A DNA stretch of 64,000 nucleotides from Camellia lanceoleosa (taxonomy: Eukaryota; Streptophyta; Magnoliopsida; Ericales; Theaceae), in the NCBI GenBank assembly GCA_025200525.1, contig CM045763.1:91419944-91483943 (forward strand), given 5' to 3'. The position numbers and the translations under genes were made by a program. This document shows positions 47,922-60,095 of the stretch, piece by piece; the stretch's first letter is position 1; each line of letters opens with the position of its first letter. The notes beneath the pieces are model-generated. The model was not told where the DNA came from. It ran no database searches and saw only the letters and a list, made by a program, of their open reading frames with translations.

Positions 47922-49122
47922 CTATGCCTCATCCTCAAGCCAAGCCAAGCACTCGCCGAAAAGGGCATAATTGAAGCTAACTATAGGGGCCAGAAGCTCT
48001 CTCGTCCCCCAAGCAGTGAGATACCAAGTCAAGTTTGAAGCACGAATTAGGAATGAAGCCAAGTATTCCACCCCCTCCTCTGGACGGGTTTGATCATGTC
48101 CAAATTGGTATCTGAACCGGAAAGGGAAATAGAACACACAATATGTAAGGCCAATCAACTGTATACCCAATTCTTGAGACATGTTGTAGCTCATCTAAGT
48201 CAAGTTAAGCCAGAGGCAATGCCAGGCAATGTCACCTGCAGATCTACTGCACATCCAGTTGCACCACCATCCCTCGGAGGGAAAGTCCATTAGCCGTTGG
48301 CGTAAGAAGTAGGCTTGGGATGAATACTCGGGGCAAGGGTCCACCACTTTCAGCTTATCCATTAGCCATACCTAGAAAGAGATGAAAAATAAGAGAGATT
48401 AAAGAATAGAGAGATTTACGTGCAGAGAAAAAAAAGAAAACGACTTTGAGAGAAAAATAGAGAATGGAGTGCCTGAGTGATGTGAGAATCATAATTAAGA
48501 AAGGGCGGGAAACAATACCTAGAGTAGTCTCTCACCAATGAAAAGCATCCAAACCCGTCAAGCTCTCGGCCAGTGCTAAACCAATGCAGCTCTTACCCCC
48601 TTTCAGGACTTGGGCCACTTTGATCAACCTAATATTGGCTCCGCCGCAACTAGGGGCAAGAAGAAAGTGTACAAGCATACATAGACAGAGGGCATGTTGC
48701 TGATAACATTGCCAGAGAAGGTCACCTTTGTCACCGATGAGGGAAAATCGATGAATTAAGCCGGGTATATCTAGCTCCCCGTTATGAGCAAAGGATCGAG
48801 CCTCGTGTAAAGTAAGCCCACGCATTCATTCCAAAGCCCGTGCATGGCCAAAACGGAGCTGAGGCATGATCTCCTCATCGCGTCGGGATTCCATCAATGG
48901 TTGAAACTCTTCAAGAGTCGAACACATTTCTTGTGCTCCGAAGCAAAGTACATGTGTAATTGGGTCCCAACATCGGACCGCAACGTGGAGGAATGGAAAA
49001 CAAAGTGAAGTACGGCTTAACAAAAAAAGTGCGTTTGTGCCAAAACTTGAGAAATTTACCTTTTTCGTGCCATCCAAAGTAGTTATCCAATCCTTGAGCT
49101 TCTCGGCAAAGAATATCTCCAT
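47922..49122 (-). pseudogene. Antisense gene of the 3' spacer, DUF7745-like, two exons
   Basis: From ATG 49122 (MEIFFAEKLKDWITTLDGTK) the same frame runs to 48519. It contains AVRCWDPITHVLCFGAQEMC, STLEEFQPLMESRRDEEIMP, LTLHEARSFAHNGELDIPGL and ALCLCMLVHFLLAPSCGG. The WDP...FxFG...PTLEEF pattern resembles DUF7745, a PMD-related plant domain common in transposons; the family name is from memory. A donor (CTCTAG|GTATTG) and acceptor (TTTCTAG|GTATGG) bound a 147-nt intron (48518-48372). Exon 2 (48371-47922) reads VWLMDKLKVVDPCPEYSSQA, then GLTYCVFYFPFRFRYQFG and TRPEEGVEYLASFLIRASNL. Only three in-frame stops are seen (TGA 48826-48828, TGA 48532-48534, TAG near 48195), and the exon phase is off by one base. 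It is far better kept than the neighbouring pol. Function unknown. Confidence 0.7.
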
Positions 49123-49692
49123 TTTCAGAAGAAACAATAGCAAAAATGAGGTTCTATCGAAGAAGCAGCAGAGGAAGACCTTTTATGAAGTATAAGGCTG
49201 TGTGAGTGGATGCCAGCTATTCAGCCAGAACATCAGGCTAGCCGGCCATCCACTTTTGTTGGCTAGGTAGCTGGGCATTGTGGTTTTGTTTTGGTCTTTG
49301 TGCTTTGAGTTCTTGTTTTGAGTCTTTTGTTTTTAGTGAGTGTAAATAGTTGTGTTTAGGCTGTTTTTACTTTGTTATCCATTTATCGAGTTATATTTTG
49401 TATTATAGTCGATCATCGACTCAATATCCAGTTACGAACATTATTCCAATACAAGCATTTTCAGTTTCAAATGTAGTTCCATTTTTGTTTTTTCGCAAGT
49501 GTGGTGCTCATGATGTAAAACAAAACTCCTTTCATAAAACTATAGGGTTTTACCCTGATCATAGTTTTTATAAAAGAGGGAACACAAGTTTTTCAAAAAC
49601 AAAAGTAAAAACCTATTTGAAGCTATACAAGTGCTAAGCTACCAAAACAAAAGAAAATAAGCAAAAGAGTACAGAAATCTGTGCCAGTCATA
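49123..49692 (-). promoter_or_regulatory. Upstream region of the DUF7745-like gene
   Basis: On the minus strand a GGCC module (TGGCCGGCTA, 49248-49239) stands about 55 bp upstream of a TATA-like CATAAAAGG (49187-49179), itself about 60 bp before the ATG. The rest (49270-49692) is AT-rich with no gene or repeat recognised and ends at the stop codon of the PMD pseudogene. The promoter role is inferred. Confidence 0.45.
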
Positions 49693-52011
49693 TCAAGCTC
49701 GAGAGGCCCTCTTTGTCCTCTTCCTCGGAGGGGACTCAGGGGCACTGTCTTCGTCAATGCCACTATCATCAAAAGAGTGGGACTCCGAGCCAAAGCCAAC
49801 ATCTCCATATCCACTCCCTGACTCAGAGTCGGTCCCAGCATCCTCCTCGCTCCCTAATACCAAGCCAGCATCATCGTTGTAGACAACCCATTTTTGACCG
49901 CCCTTAAGAGTTGGGCACCTCAGGTTGATCACTCGATGATGAAAGTTATGTTGTACAAAGTTTGATTTCTTCAGCAAGAAGAGCTTCTAATCCCAACCTG
50001 TACACCCCATTTTGACCAAAACTATTTTAGACAAAAGCTATTTTAGACCTTAAAACCCTCTTTTTCAAAATATTTTTCCAAATATTTCTACAATGTTCCA
50101 AGGCTCGCATTTTGTTAAACATTGCACTTTTTGGTAAATCGAGTAAGGACAAGTGGAAATAAATGAAAGGGAGGTGAACTTTTTGAAAAATATTTAAAAC
50201 ATCTTATTTATAGGTTTGGAGTTGAAGAAAATAGGAGAGGATGGAAGAAAACTAGTTGGGCAAATGGTTGAGCATGAAACCGTTAAAAGAGAACTGGGCA
50301 GCCTTCACTAAAATAGGCATATCTTTTTGTGCACTTAGAATTCAGTTAGGAGGCCACCACCATTGTTAATTAAACTTCCGGGGCTTCAATTTAGAACCAA
50401 GAATCTCCTAAAACTGAGTCTGGATGAGGGAGATATGGCCGTTTGAAGTTAGGCATCAATTCGATTATGATAGAAATGAGTAACCTTCATTAAAATAGGC
50501 ATATCTCTTTGTACACTTAGAATTTATATGTGAGGCCTCATTCAATGGAAAGTAGAATTCTAAGGCTTCAATTTGGACTCAAGAATGACCTAAAACCAAG
50601 TCCGGATGAAGAAGATATGCCTATTTGAAGTCGGATCTCAAAGCAGATTTTTGTAGCCGGCAACCCATTGTTTGTGGCCGGCCACCCACTATTAGTGGCC
50701 TGCTAGCCACTTGTGTAAAATGCAGATATTCTTTGCTAGCTATCCCCCAAAAGCTTCAGCTATTCCTAAACAGATATTTCCAACCTAAGATATTGTTTTT
50801 CTATATATACAAGGCAAACCCTCATGTTTTTAGGTTACCAAAAATTCCAAAAGTCCTAAAACTTGAAATTCTCTCTCTATCACTATCTTGGAACACACAC
50901 ACCTTACCCATAAACTTCCTAAATCAATATTGAAGATCTCCTTGCTGAGATTATTGAGTCCAAATTTCAACCCTTGAGAGTGTAAGCTTTGTGGTTTATG
51001 AACAACAGAGTTACCTTACTTCAAGAGGTATAATTTGGAGCATCTCTACACTACTTCTCTCTTATATTTTCTTGTTTTTTTTGGACTATTTTTATAGGCT
51101 GAAACTTGTGGTTTAAAGTTACCAAAGGTGGAGAGGTTAACCACCCTTCTTTGAACCTTGTTCTCTAAGCTTTTACCCTTGTGTTTCCCATTCTTTTCTC
51201 AATTTTTTTTGAGCTTTTTACCACTAATTTTCAGAGGTTTTCAAAGGCTAAAAATGTAGTTTTGAAGTCCCCAAAATAGAGCAGTTAGCCTCCCCTCCTT
51301 GTGCTTGTTTACTAGCTTAAATTCCTAAATATTGTAGCTAACTTTTTCAAGCTTTTCCATGTGAATTTCTGCACTGTTTTTGCTTGCTTTAGGACTATTT
51401 TAGGCTGGTTATGTCATTTATACTTTGTATAGCATGCTTGTAGTGTAAGGGCCCTCATAGGTTTGGTGGTTTAGGCCTTAGCCACTAGCCTATTTAAGCT
51501 GATAGTATTTATTTCAAGCTTTCCATACTTATCTCTAATCATCTCTGCAACCTCCCTCATTTCTTGGCTTTTCCTTTGCTTTGAGAGTTGTTTCAAACCG
51601 AAAGTTTGTTTAAGCTTAAGATAGAGATCATTGTGCTTAATGGTTTAATCTCTTCGGGAGTTCATTACCAACGACATGACATCTCTCTCATGCCTAAAAC
51701 AACCCTTTGTTTGACACTTCTTTCCATTAGAGGATTTAATCTTCATTTTTGGACTAAATAAATTAAGGAATGGAAAGGTAACTAAAAGAGGTAATTAAAA
51801 TTGGGATAAAATGGACTAAGATAATAAAATAATTTGGTGTTCAATCGAACATTAATTGAACACATGAAGACTTGAGTCATTTCATACTTGTTAGTGATGA
51901 AATGGTTCAAGTTTCCAAGGTCAACCACTTCTCTTGATCAAATTGTGATAGGGAGGAGGTGTGCGAGTCTTTCATTGTGCATTTATTGAAATTGTATCCC
52001 TTGATTCATAA

Positions 52012-52016
52012 GTCAT
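52012..52016. repeat. Target-site duplication GTCAT (partner 55673-55677) of solo LTR E
   Basis: GTCAT abuts TGTAGACTCG on the left and follows GGGTGTCTACA on the right; the copies are identical. Confidence 0.92.
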
Positions 52017-55000
52017 TGTAGACTCGACTTTCTTTGCGCCCCCTTTCGGAGAGCTTGAATTAGTCCTATAGTTCGGACTCCTATCACGATTCTGAATCTA
52101 ATTTCACAAAGTGCAATGTGAAACTGATAAACACCAAAGAGTCCAATTCGACAAATCTTTTTGGAAAATCGATTTTGAATCAAATAATGTCAAAACTGGA
52201 CTGCTTTGCCAGATTACAGAGTCACCACCTAAATATCTTATTTTGGAAAAATTTAGGGAACCCTGACTCGTGCCAAAGGCCATGTGTCCGTCATCACCAA
52301 AGTTGCTTCGGCTCGGGAACTTGGGTATGAGAGGGGAAGGTCCAAAAAATAAGCACCCTCGCTCGCCCGATCAAAGGATTGTCCTCTATTAAGCATGATA
52401 TGTTGTTTTATAAACACATGTGTTCTTATTCCAATTATTAGACTAACTATGCTATGTGACGCACACAAGCAAGTATAGACTAAAATTGCAAGAATTGGAA
52501 CCAAACAACTCATGTTTGTTTTCAAAAATGGTTTGAATTTGCCACCCTTAAGTGGGCTAAAACATGGATTTTCCATCAAACATGATGGGCTTAAAACATG
52601 ATTTGCCACTCACAAAGTGGGCTTAAAACTCACACTCGTCGAATTGTTCCAATTCAAACAATCAAGCCTTCATCCACAGGCATTTATGCAGTTTAGCATT
52701 TAAGAAGATTGCCTCATGGCAAGCATGCGAATGCGAAACATGGCAATATGGCAATCACACTCATGCAAGTATGCTAAAGCATAAAGCTTACCGAGTACTC
52801 CAAGTCAAAACAAAAACTAGTTAGAAACAATGCATGATCCGAACTATGTTAAGACGCCTAATGCAACACATGTAACATGAAATTAATAGGCTCGGCTACT
52901 AATATGGCATATAATTTGATTCAATTTGATAACATGCTTTGAAACACGTATTCAAAGAAGTGTATTGAAATATGATGCAGTTTGAATGAGGCGCCGAGCC
53001 TTGGTGCATGTGACACAAATGAATGGATGCAAACATACAAGCATAGGTATGCTAATCAAAATATGTCCCTAATCTAACCATCGAAAGGGGGTAAATAAAA
53101 AGGAGAAAGACGTGGGGTTGGAAAACATACACGCACGCAAGCACACTTATTACAACATTGTGCCCTTGTGAAGGAGGGTCCGAATGAATAGAAGCTAAGC
53201 TAAATCAAACTAATCTAATTAAACTAATTAGACTAATTATTACAAATCAAATGAATAACTAGCAAACTAATTACTAATTATTACCAAACTTAACTAATTA
53301 GAAAACTAGTTAATTAAAGCAAATGTATGCCAACTAATCATGCGAAATATCTAAACTACACTGCCACAGCTCTGCTTCGAGGATGCATGCACTTTGTTTT
53401 CGCCCTAAAAAGCCTTCCGATTTACTCTTGAGAGGCACTGTTTGCAGGGTTGACTACACTTCAGAACCTTCTACTCTAAGTTACTAAACCAATGCTGAAG
53501 ACTGTACCAGTGGCCTGCCGGCCATGAATGCTTGCTGCCGGCCATCTGCCAGCCAAAAGTGTGCTCTACCGGCCAATAATGAAGCACTGTCGGCCACCAA
53601 TGAGCCACTACCAGCCACTGGTGCTCTGAGTCACCACACTACAATAGAGCACAAACAGATGAAAATGGAGGGTTTTCCAAGGACATGTTTGTACTGTGCC
53701 CCTCCTTATCATCTCAAAGCATCAAAGGAGTGGCACTCTTAGATCCAAAACTACCAATCAAGCATTTTCAATGCATGATGGCCAAAGATCCAAGTTGTAC
53801 ACCTTCAATAAATGCACAAAAATAAGACTCTATACCACTACCTTGTCATGAATGATCAAAGGCAATGGAGACAAAGGAGATTGGCTCATTTCATCACTTT
53901 GAGTATGAAATGCTCTACTCTACCTTGTGTTCAATATAACATCCGATTGAACACATGCAATGCAAACACAACATTCTTAACTTACTCAAGTTTTACATGT
54001 CATGTTTTATTTACACATTTTAATTACCGATCCATTCTTTAACAAGTTTGTCCAAGGTGAGTGTCCTCTAATGAGAGAGGGGTCAACCAAAGGATGATTT
54101 AAGACATGAGAGAGATCATGCCGTTGGTTAGTAGAAACCCTCAAAAGAGGATTAAAACCATTAAGCACAAGTCTTAATCTCAAGCTTAAACACAACCTTA
54201 AGGCTAACCAACCCTCAAAGAAAATGAAAAAGTGAAGAAATGAGGGAGGTTGTAGATATCTCAGTGCTGAAATGATATGCAAAATGATACTATAACATGC
54301 AAGCAACTCATGCACAACATGTTCAAAAGCCAAAAATACCAAATTAGTGAAGAGCACTACACTATAGGCATGCAATACAAAGCTCAAAAGGGACAAACAG
54401 TCCAAAATAGTCCTAAAACAGCTTAAAAGGAGTTTTAAAACATGTTTGAAGTAAGCTATAAAAAGCTAGAATGAGAGGCCAACACATAGCACAAACTAGA
54501 CTATTAAGCACAATTGCACTAGAAGCATACAAAGCAAGCCTCAAGTGGCCAAACCAGCTCAAAATAGAGCTAAAGCTAGTAAAAAAAAAGTAGCAAAAAC
54601 ATGCTGAGATCAAGTCACAAAATGGTAGCAAAACATGCTCACATGTTAGGCTATCTACACTTACAAACAAGACACAAGGAGGGGAGGCTACCCCCTCCTA
54701 TTTTGGACCTCAAAACATAGTTTTTACCACTGAAAATTTCCTGGAATTCAGTGGTTAAAAGATCCAAAAAAGTTGTTTTAGAAAGCTTTGAAAGATGGCA
54801 CAACAACTTAGCAAGCAAGCTATAAGAAGAGTAGACTACCCCTAACTCCAATCAAACCTCAAACCACCATTTTAAACCATAAAAATAGAGATTTTAGAGG
54901 TCTAAACCAGCCCCAAAATAGCATGCAAAGATGGCCAAACAAGTATTTAAATTAGGCTTAAAACACAAGTGTTCTACCTCTTGAAGACAAGATGCTATTT

Positions 55001-55164
55001 AGGCAACAAAGGCAAGCCAAACCAAGCCAATATCCTCTTCTAGAGCTCAAATATGACCTCAAGCAACCTTAACACAATGGTGATCAAGTTTGATCAAGGG
55101 CTCACATGAAAGAGTGTAGAGAATTTAGGCTTTAAGGCATAAAATATCAAGAGAGAGAGGATTC

Positions 55165-55197
<33 letters not shown>

Positions 55198-55672
55198 TTT
55201 TTTGTCTTCAAAATTTCCAACCCTTCACATACAAGAGGAACGCTTCTATATATAGAACATACAAAATCCCCTCAAAGAGATCCAGCTATATACGTGTAAG
55301 TAGATGGCTCAACCTATGCAAATAGTTGGCACAAAATATTAGAAAATATCTACTGATACACTGGGGGCTGGCCAGCCATCAATGATGGCCGGCAGGGGCT
55401 CATTGATGGCCGGCATGGCACATCAATGGCCGGCAGGCCAAAATCCATGGCTGGCAATGCCTCAACATGGTCAGCAGTGCATCAAAAATAACATACTGAA
55501 AGGACCAAAACATGGTCCAAAAATGAGATAGAATTGATACAGGGTTTGGAAAGCTCAAACCTATGACGTTCCGCCATGGATTTTGAGCGCTCGACGAGCA
55601 ATCAAACTCGTCAGTGGATGTACTTGCAAGAACATTCAAATCTTGTGGACGGTCAAAAATGGGGTGTCTACA
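52017..55672 (-). mobile_element. Solo LTR 'E' nested in solo LTR D (3,656 bp)
   Basis: On the minus strand it starts TGTAGACACCCCATTTTTGA at 55672 and ends GCGCAAAGAAAGTCGAGTCTACA-type sequence at 52017. Both ends and the duplication are intact, making it one of the younger insertions. The TATA box is 55247-55254 and a GA run (CT on its sense strand) lies at 55162-55195. GGCC modules are at 55370-55440 and 53510-53630. Its body matches LTR H rather than A-D: a second LTR subfamily. Confidence 0.9.
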
Positions 55673-58600
55673 GTCATCACGCAATGAAATTGCGCCGATT
55701 GGTGGTTTGCGAATTGAACCTACTCCTCATCTGACCTATTTGATGATAAGGAGAGGCAAGGTGGACAGACATCTCCTGAGAATGCTCTACTCTGTTGTAG
55801 CAGGAGAAACCCAACATTAGTGGCCAGCAACCTTTTAGGGGGCAGTAGGCGACTATTTCTGGCCTGTCGAACACTTTTCTCCACCAGGCAGTACCTTTTT
55901 TTTTATAGAACAAAGCAAAGACTGAAGCAAAATAGTGCAAGTTTTTGGCTACAAAATAGAACCCTCTTGCTAGCAAAACAGAGGCATCTTCGGGTGGAAA
56001 ATCCGCGTGCATTCATGAGTCATGCTTTGTCTCTTGGGGCTCGTTAAATTATGCTTGTAGTAGTTAATTAATTAAGTTAATTAATGATGTTTTGTAGTCA
56101 ATTAATTAGTTTCAGTTCTAATTTGTAATTAATTAGTTAGAATAGCTAGTTAATTTTTGTATTGTACGTAATTAATTAGCTAAAGTAGTTAGTTAATTTG
56201 TGGTGTCGTAATAATTACCTACTGCAGTTAATTTATTTCATTCGGTTTGTAATAGCTAGTTAATTAGCTTAGCTAGTCCATTTATTCAGACACTCTTGTA
56301 TGAGGGAAAATATGTAATAATGTGTATATCTTCCAACCCCACGTCTTTCTCCGTTTTATTTATCCGCTTATGATGGATAGAATAGAACATCATGTTTCAT
56401 TTAGCATATTTCATGATTTGCATCCACTTGTCTTGCATGCATCGAGTTTCATTTAGCATATTTCATGATTTGCATCCACTTATCTTGCATGCATCGAGAC
56501 TTGGTTCGTCATTCTAACAAACATTGTCGTTTATTACTTCGTTGAATACGTATTTAAACCGCATGCTTTCAAATTGATTTGCATGTCATAACTAGTAGCC
56601 AAGCCTATTAATTGCATTATCGCATGTGTTGCATTTGTCATGTTGCATTAGTTAGGGGCATGCATATTTTCTAACTCTTTGTTTCTTTTGACTTGCCTTG
56701 CAGTACGAGGTAAGCATTTTTGTGCTTTAGCATATCGCATGCATGTGATTGTTTCCATGTCCAGCATGCTTGCTATGAGGCTAAGTGCTTAATTGATATA
56801 ACTCTGGAATGTCTGTGGATGAAGGCTAATTGCTTGAATTGAAATAAATTGAGTAATGTACATATGCAACCACTTTTTCAAGTGATACATATTCAAACAA
56901 CTTTCAAACATACATGAGGCCAAGTGTTCCAATTTTTCAAAATTAGTCTATACTTGTGTGCGTCACATAGTAAGATAGTCTAATAAACGGAACAAGAGCA
57001 TATAATGTAAATAAGAATCACATTACGATTGGTAGAGGCCAATCTTTGATCGAGCGAGTGAGGTGCTCAATTCATGACCTTCCCCTTTCGTACCTAAGTT
57101 CCTGAGGTGAGACAATCTTGTTGATGATAGACATGTGGCCTACGGCACGAGTCATGTATTTTCTAAATTTTTCAAAAATATTTAGGTGGCGACTCTGTAT
57201 CTGGCAAAGCAGTCCATTTTTGGCATTTTGATTCGAAATCAATTTTCAAAAGATTTGCCAAATTTAGACTCTTTTGTGTTTAAATATTTCACATTGCACT
57301 TATGAAATCAAATTCAAAATCATGGGAGTCTGAACTATAGGGCTAGTCATCTTCCAAAAAGAGCATGAAAAGTTGAGCTACAATCATCCTCACTCTCAGA
57401 CTCAAAGCGTCGACTCACTGCCTCCTCGGTGCTGCTGGTCTCAACGTCATCTCCACTCAAAATCGGCTTCGAGGAGGAAAACGTCTCATCTGTCTAGGAC
57501 TCGCTACTCTAACCTTGGGGACTGCTACCTCTACCCTGACCTCGACAATCATCCCAGCTGCATGCTGGAGCCTGTCTACCCCTCCTCCCTTCCACTAGAG
57601 AAGGTGCCAACGGTGCTGTCAGTGCTACCGGTGTCGGTGGTGCCATCGGTACAGGTGGAATCTAAAAAACAAGCATCAGGGTATCAGGTGCAACATGAGT
57701 ATGTTACAGAGTGTAGTATGCAGTATGAGTGTAATACAGAAGACATATTTGGCATAAATACAGTGTGTCAGTGCAGTGTGAGGTAATATCAGAATGCATG
57801 TCAGTATACAGTGTAGGTATCATATATTAGTGTGAGTATGGTGTGTCAGTGCAGTGTGATGCATGACAGTCTGGGTAAACAATGAAATGCACTAGAAAAA
57901 GAGAGGATACCTGGATACCGTGAAGAGCAAGTAGCGTCTCTCTCCTCTACACTATGTGAACTAGAGAGATAATCAGTTGGAGGAGACCGTCCGTGTACTC
58001 CGTAAGCACCAACAAGTGAATTTGAACAATCAGTATCCAAAAAGGAGACATACAGAGTATAAGTTATAAAGCGCAGTCCATACCTGTATTATGTCTAGAG
58101 CTCTGACATATCCATGCCCCGTCTCCGATGGCTCTATCTAGATCTGATAGGCTGTCCCGCTCGACTGTCAATAGGGAATCACGGTAGAAATCGCTAGCCA
58201 ACCAACTACATGCACAGTAATAGGGGCCCCTCCAATATCTGCCTGGGCCTCATGAGTAGCCTCTCTAGCCAAAGAAGTACCTGCAGCATCGCCCGCACAA
58301 ACTCTAGTCAAGGGCGGTATGAGATGAGTCCTGATGAAGGTCGTGTAACCTCCATTCCCTTTGAAGAAATCGACATCCAGCCTGCCATGTTTTGAATGAT
58401 AGCCTCAACTGGAAGGCTATCGGCTATCCTCATGGATGCTAGAGACGGAGCATGAACAATCAAGGCAGGTAGGCCTAGAGTCTGATGCACAAACCTCTCG
58501 CCCAGAAATTATAGAATTGGCCCTCTAGTAGGATTTGATATGGGAAAATACCCTAGGATCTAGCATACTGGTCTCGTATCCCCACAGGTATCATCACCCA

Positions 58601-60095
58601 AGGCTGTCATGTGATCTACGAATGTAGAAGTCACAAGTTGTTAGTTGCTATCAGTTGTTAGAGTATGGATCAAGGTATTAATGGAGACAAAGCAAAAGTG
58701 AATATAGGTTTCTAATTACCTCATGAGCCACCACTGTGTCAAAATATCGGTGATAGTAGGTGAAGGTGGTGTCATCGCGGCACCTGCGGCGACATCTACC
58801 ATCATACCATCAAGAGTAGGGTATGACTAGCACTATCTCGTCCATCGACACCAGGTTGAGGGCGGGAAATAGGCGTAAACCCATAGCTGCAAGAAGAGAT
58901 CAGTTGTGTGAGTCAGTATAAAGATAGAAAATGCAAAGGAGAAAGCACAATATATGATGAAGGTAGAAGATAAAAGGTATAATGCATGAACAGAAAATAG
59001 AAACTGAGATGGAAAGTGCAGTGTGTACCTCCTAAGCTCTCCAATAGCCTCCCACCTTGTTCCCCTTCATGCGGGAACTGGAGCTCATGTATCCGTAAAG
59101 TGTGGCAAGACCAGCTTCACCCCAATCGGACCCAGGGCAATGTCACGAGGACGATCAGCAGGTACAGCCCTATGGTATTCTACCTGTTCGCAAGCAAGGT
59201 GGTACCAAGTAAATATATCAAGAACCCCCGTGTGTACTACTCCACCTCCTCCTGTGTCTTTGGCTAACGCCTACGGAAGTGTTCGTAAAACCAGCTGTAG
59301 CGCACCATAGCTGGTTTATCAAGCGGAGAGTGTGCCCCAAAATGATGTATCCATGTCACCTCTCATTGGCCCATATCTACGTCGAAAGGGATAGAATCAC
59401 CTCCTACTCTCAAGCTGGTGATCATAGAAAAATTGTAGGGGGTCATCATCAACTCCTCGATGGAAGAGAAGTGGAAGGAGTTGGTGGTGTCCCACCACCT
59501 CCCCACCAAGGATCCAAGTAAGGCCCAGCTGGCCAAGCGTCGTGAGAGCCCAGAGTAGAATAGGCTGAAACCTACCTCGTCAACCAGCTCACAGACCCGA
59601 GCAGGGAGCTCTTGGTACCACTCTCTATCCGTCACCACCTCGTATCCTCTCTAGGAGTGAGAGTCACCTTGTGACAAGGCAAAAAAGCATCAATTATGTA
59701 ACAGCAATAAAAGGCAGTAATGAAATGAAAAAATAGGTAAAGTGCATGAAAGCAATGTTTGTACCTTAACAACACCGTGAGAAAGGTGAGAGGCTTGCTC
59801 TCTCAATAATACATCCTCAAGCACGCCGCCAACAAAGTCCTCGAATCGCAGCATCCCTTCGGGAGCCATCACATGCGTGCGTGGGTGATAAGTGGCCAGG
59901 TTGAATGGCCTCAATCTTAATCGTAGCAACTCTGGCGCAGGCCCTGGATAAAAGACCTCCTTTTGCCTCAAAGTTAGCGGCAATGTCCTCTGTCGTCCTG
60001 TCGGCCTTGTCAACTACCGGCTCCTCAACCTCTGCAATAGCTGGAAGTACGGGTACCTCAGGAGGGGTGCCATCATGTGGGATATCATCCACCAT

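Larger units (their letters stand above)
49878..57382 (+). mobile_element. Solo LTR 'D' inserted in the last PMD exon (3,844 bp without E)
   Basis: It starts TGTAGACAACCCATTTTTGA at 49878 and ends AAAGTTGAGCTACA at 57382. Flanks ATCGT (49873-49877) and ATCAT (57383-57387) are a five-base duplication with one change. The PMD acidic tail resumes in the same sense on the other side, and no primer site follows, so it is a solo LTR. TATATATA is at 50802-50809; GGCC modules are at 50655-50705 and 55818-55875. A 53-bp direct duplication (TTTCATTTAGCATATTTCAT...) lies at 56395-56500. It is interrupted by solo LTR E. Confidence 0.88.
49693..60095 (-). pseudogene. PMD pseudogene, copy 2, six exons, last exon split by nested solo LTRs
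   Basis: Exons on the minus strand: 1, 60095-59765 (MVDDIPHDGT; one frameshift); 2, 59667-59029; 3, 58885-58720; 4, 58615-58084; 5, about 58040-57911 (weak); 6, 57661-57383 continued at 49877-49693. Exon 2 holds the PMD core: SLLGSLVGRWWDTTNSFHF-like, GGDSIPFDVDMG, MVRYSWFYEHFRRR, YTRGFLIYLLGTTLLANR and DWGEAGLATLYGYMSSSSR. Exon 3 has LWVYAYFP and FTYYHRYFDTVVAHE. Exon 4 has QTLGLPALIVHAP, MAGW and YTTFIRTHLIPPL. Exon 6 encodes an acidic Ser/Asp tail ending in basic PPRKRTKRASRA. Introns have GT...AG ends (97, 143, 104 and 249 nt where clear). At least seven stops and three frameshifts, several TGG to TAG/TGA, show it is dead. It lies antisense in a retrotransposon 3' spacer. PMD proteins are nuclear; this copy's role is unknown. 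Confidence 0.82.

Noticed and set aside
49878..57382. LTR D as the 3' LTR of the pol-bearing element
   Set aside because: It is in the right orientation and subfamily, but PMD coding sequence continues on both sides and the flanks form a five-base duplication, so it is a separate solo LTR.
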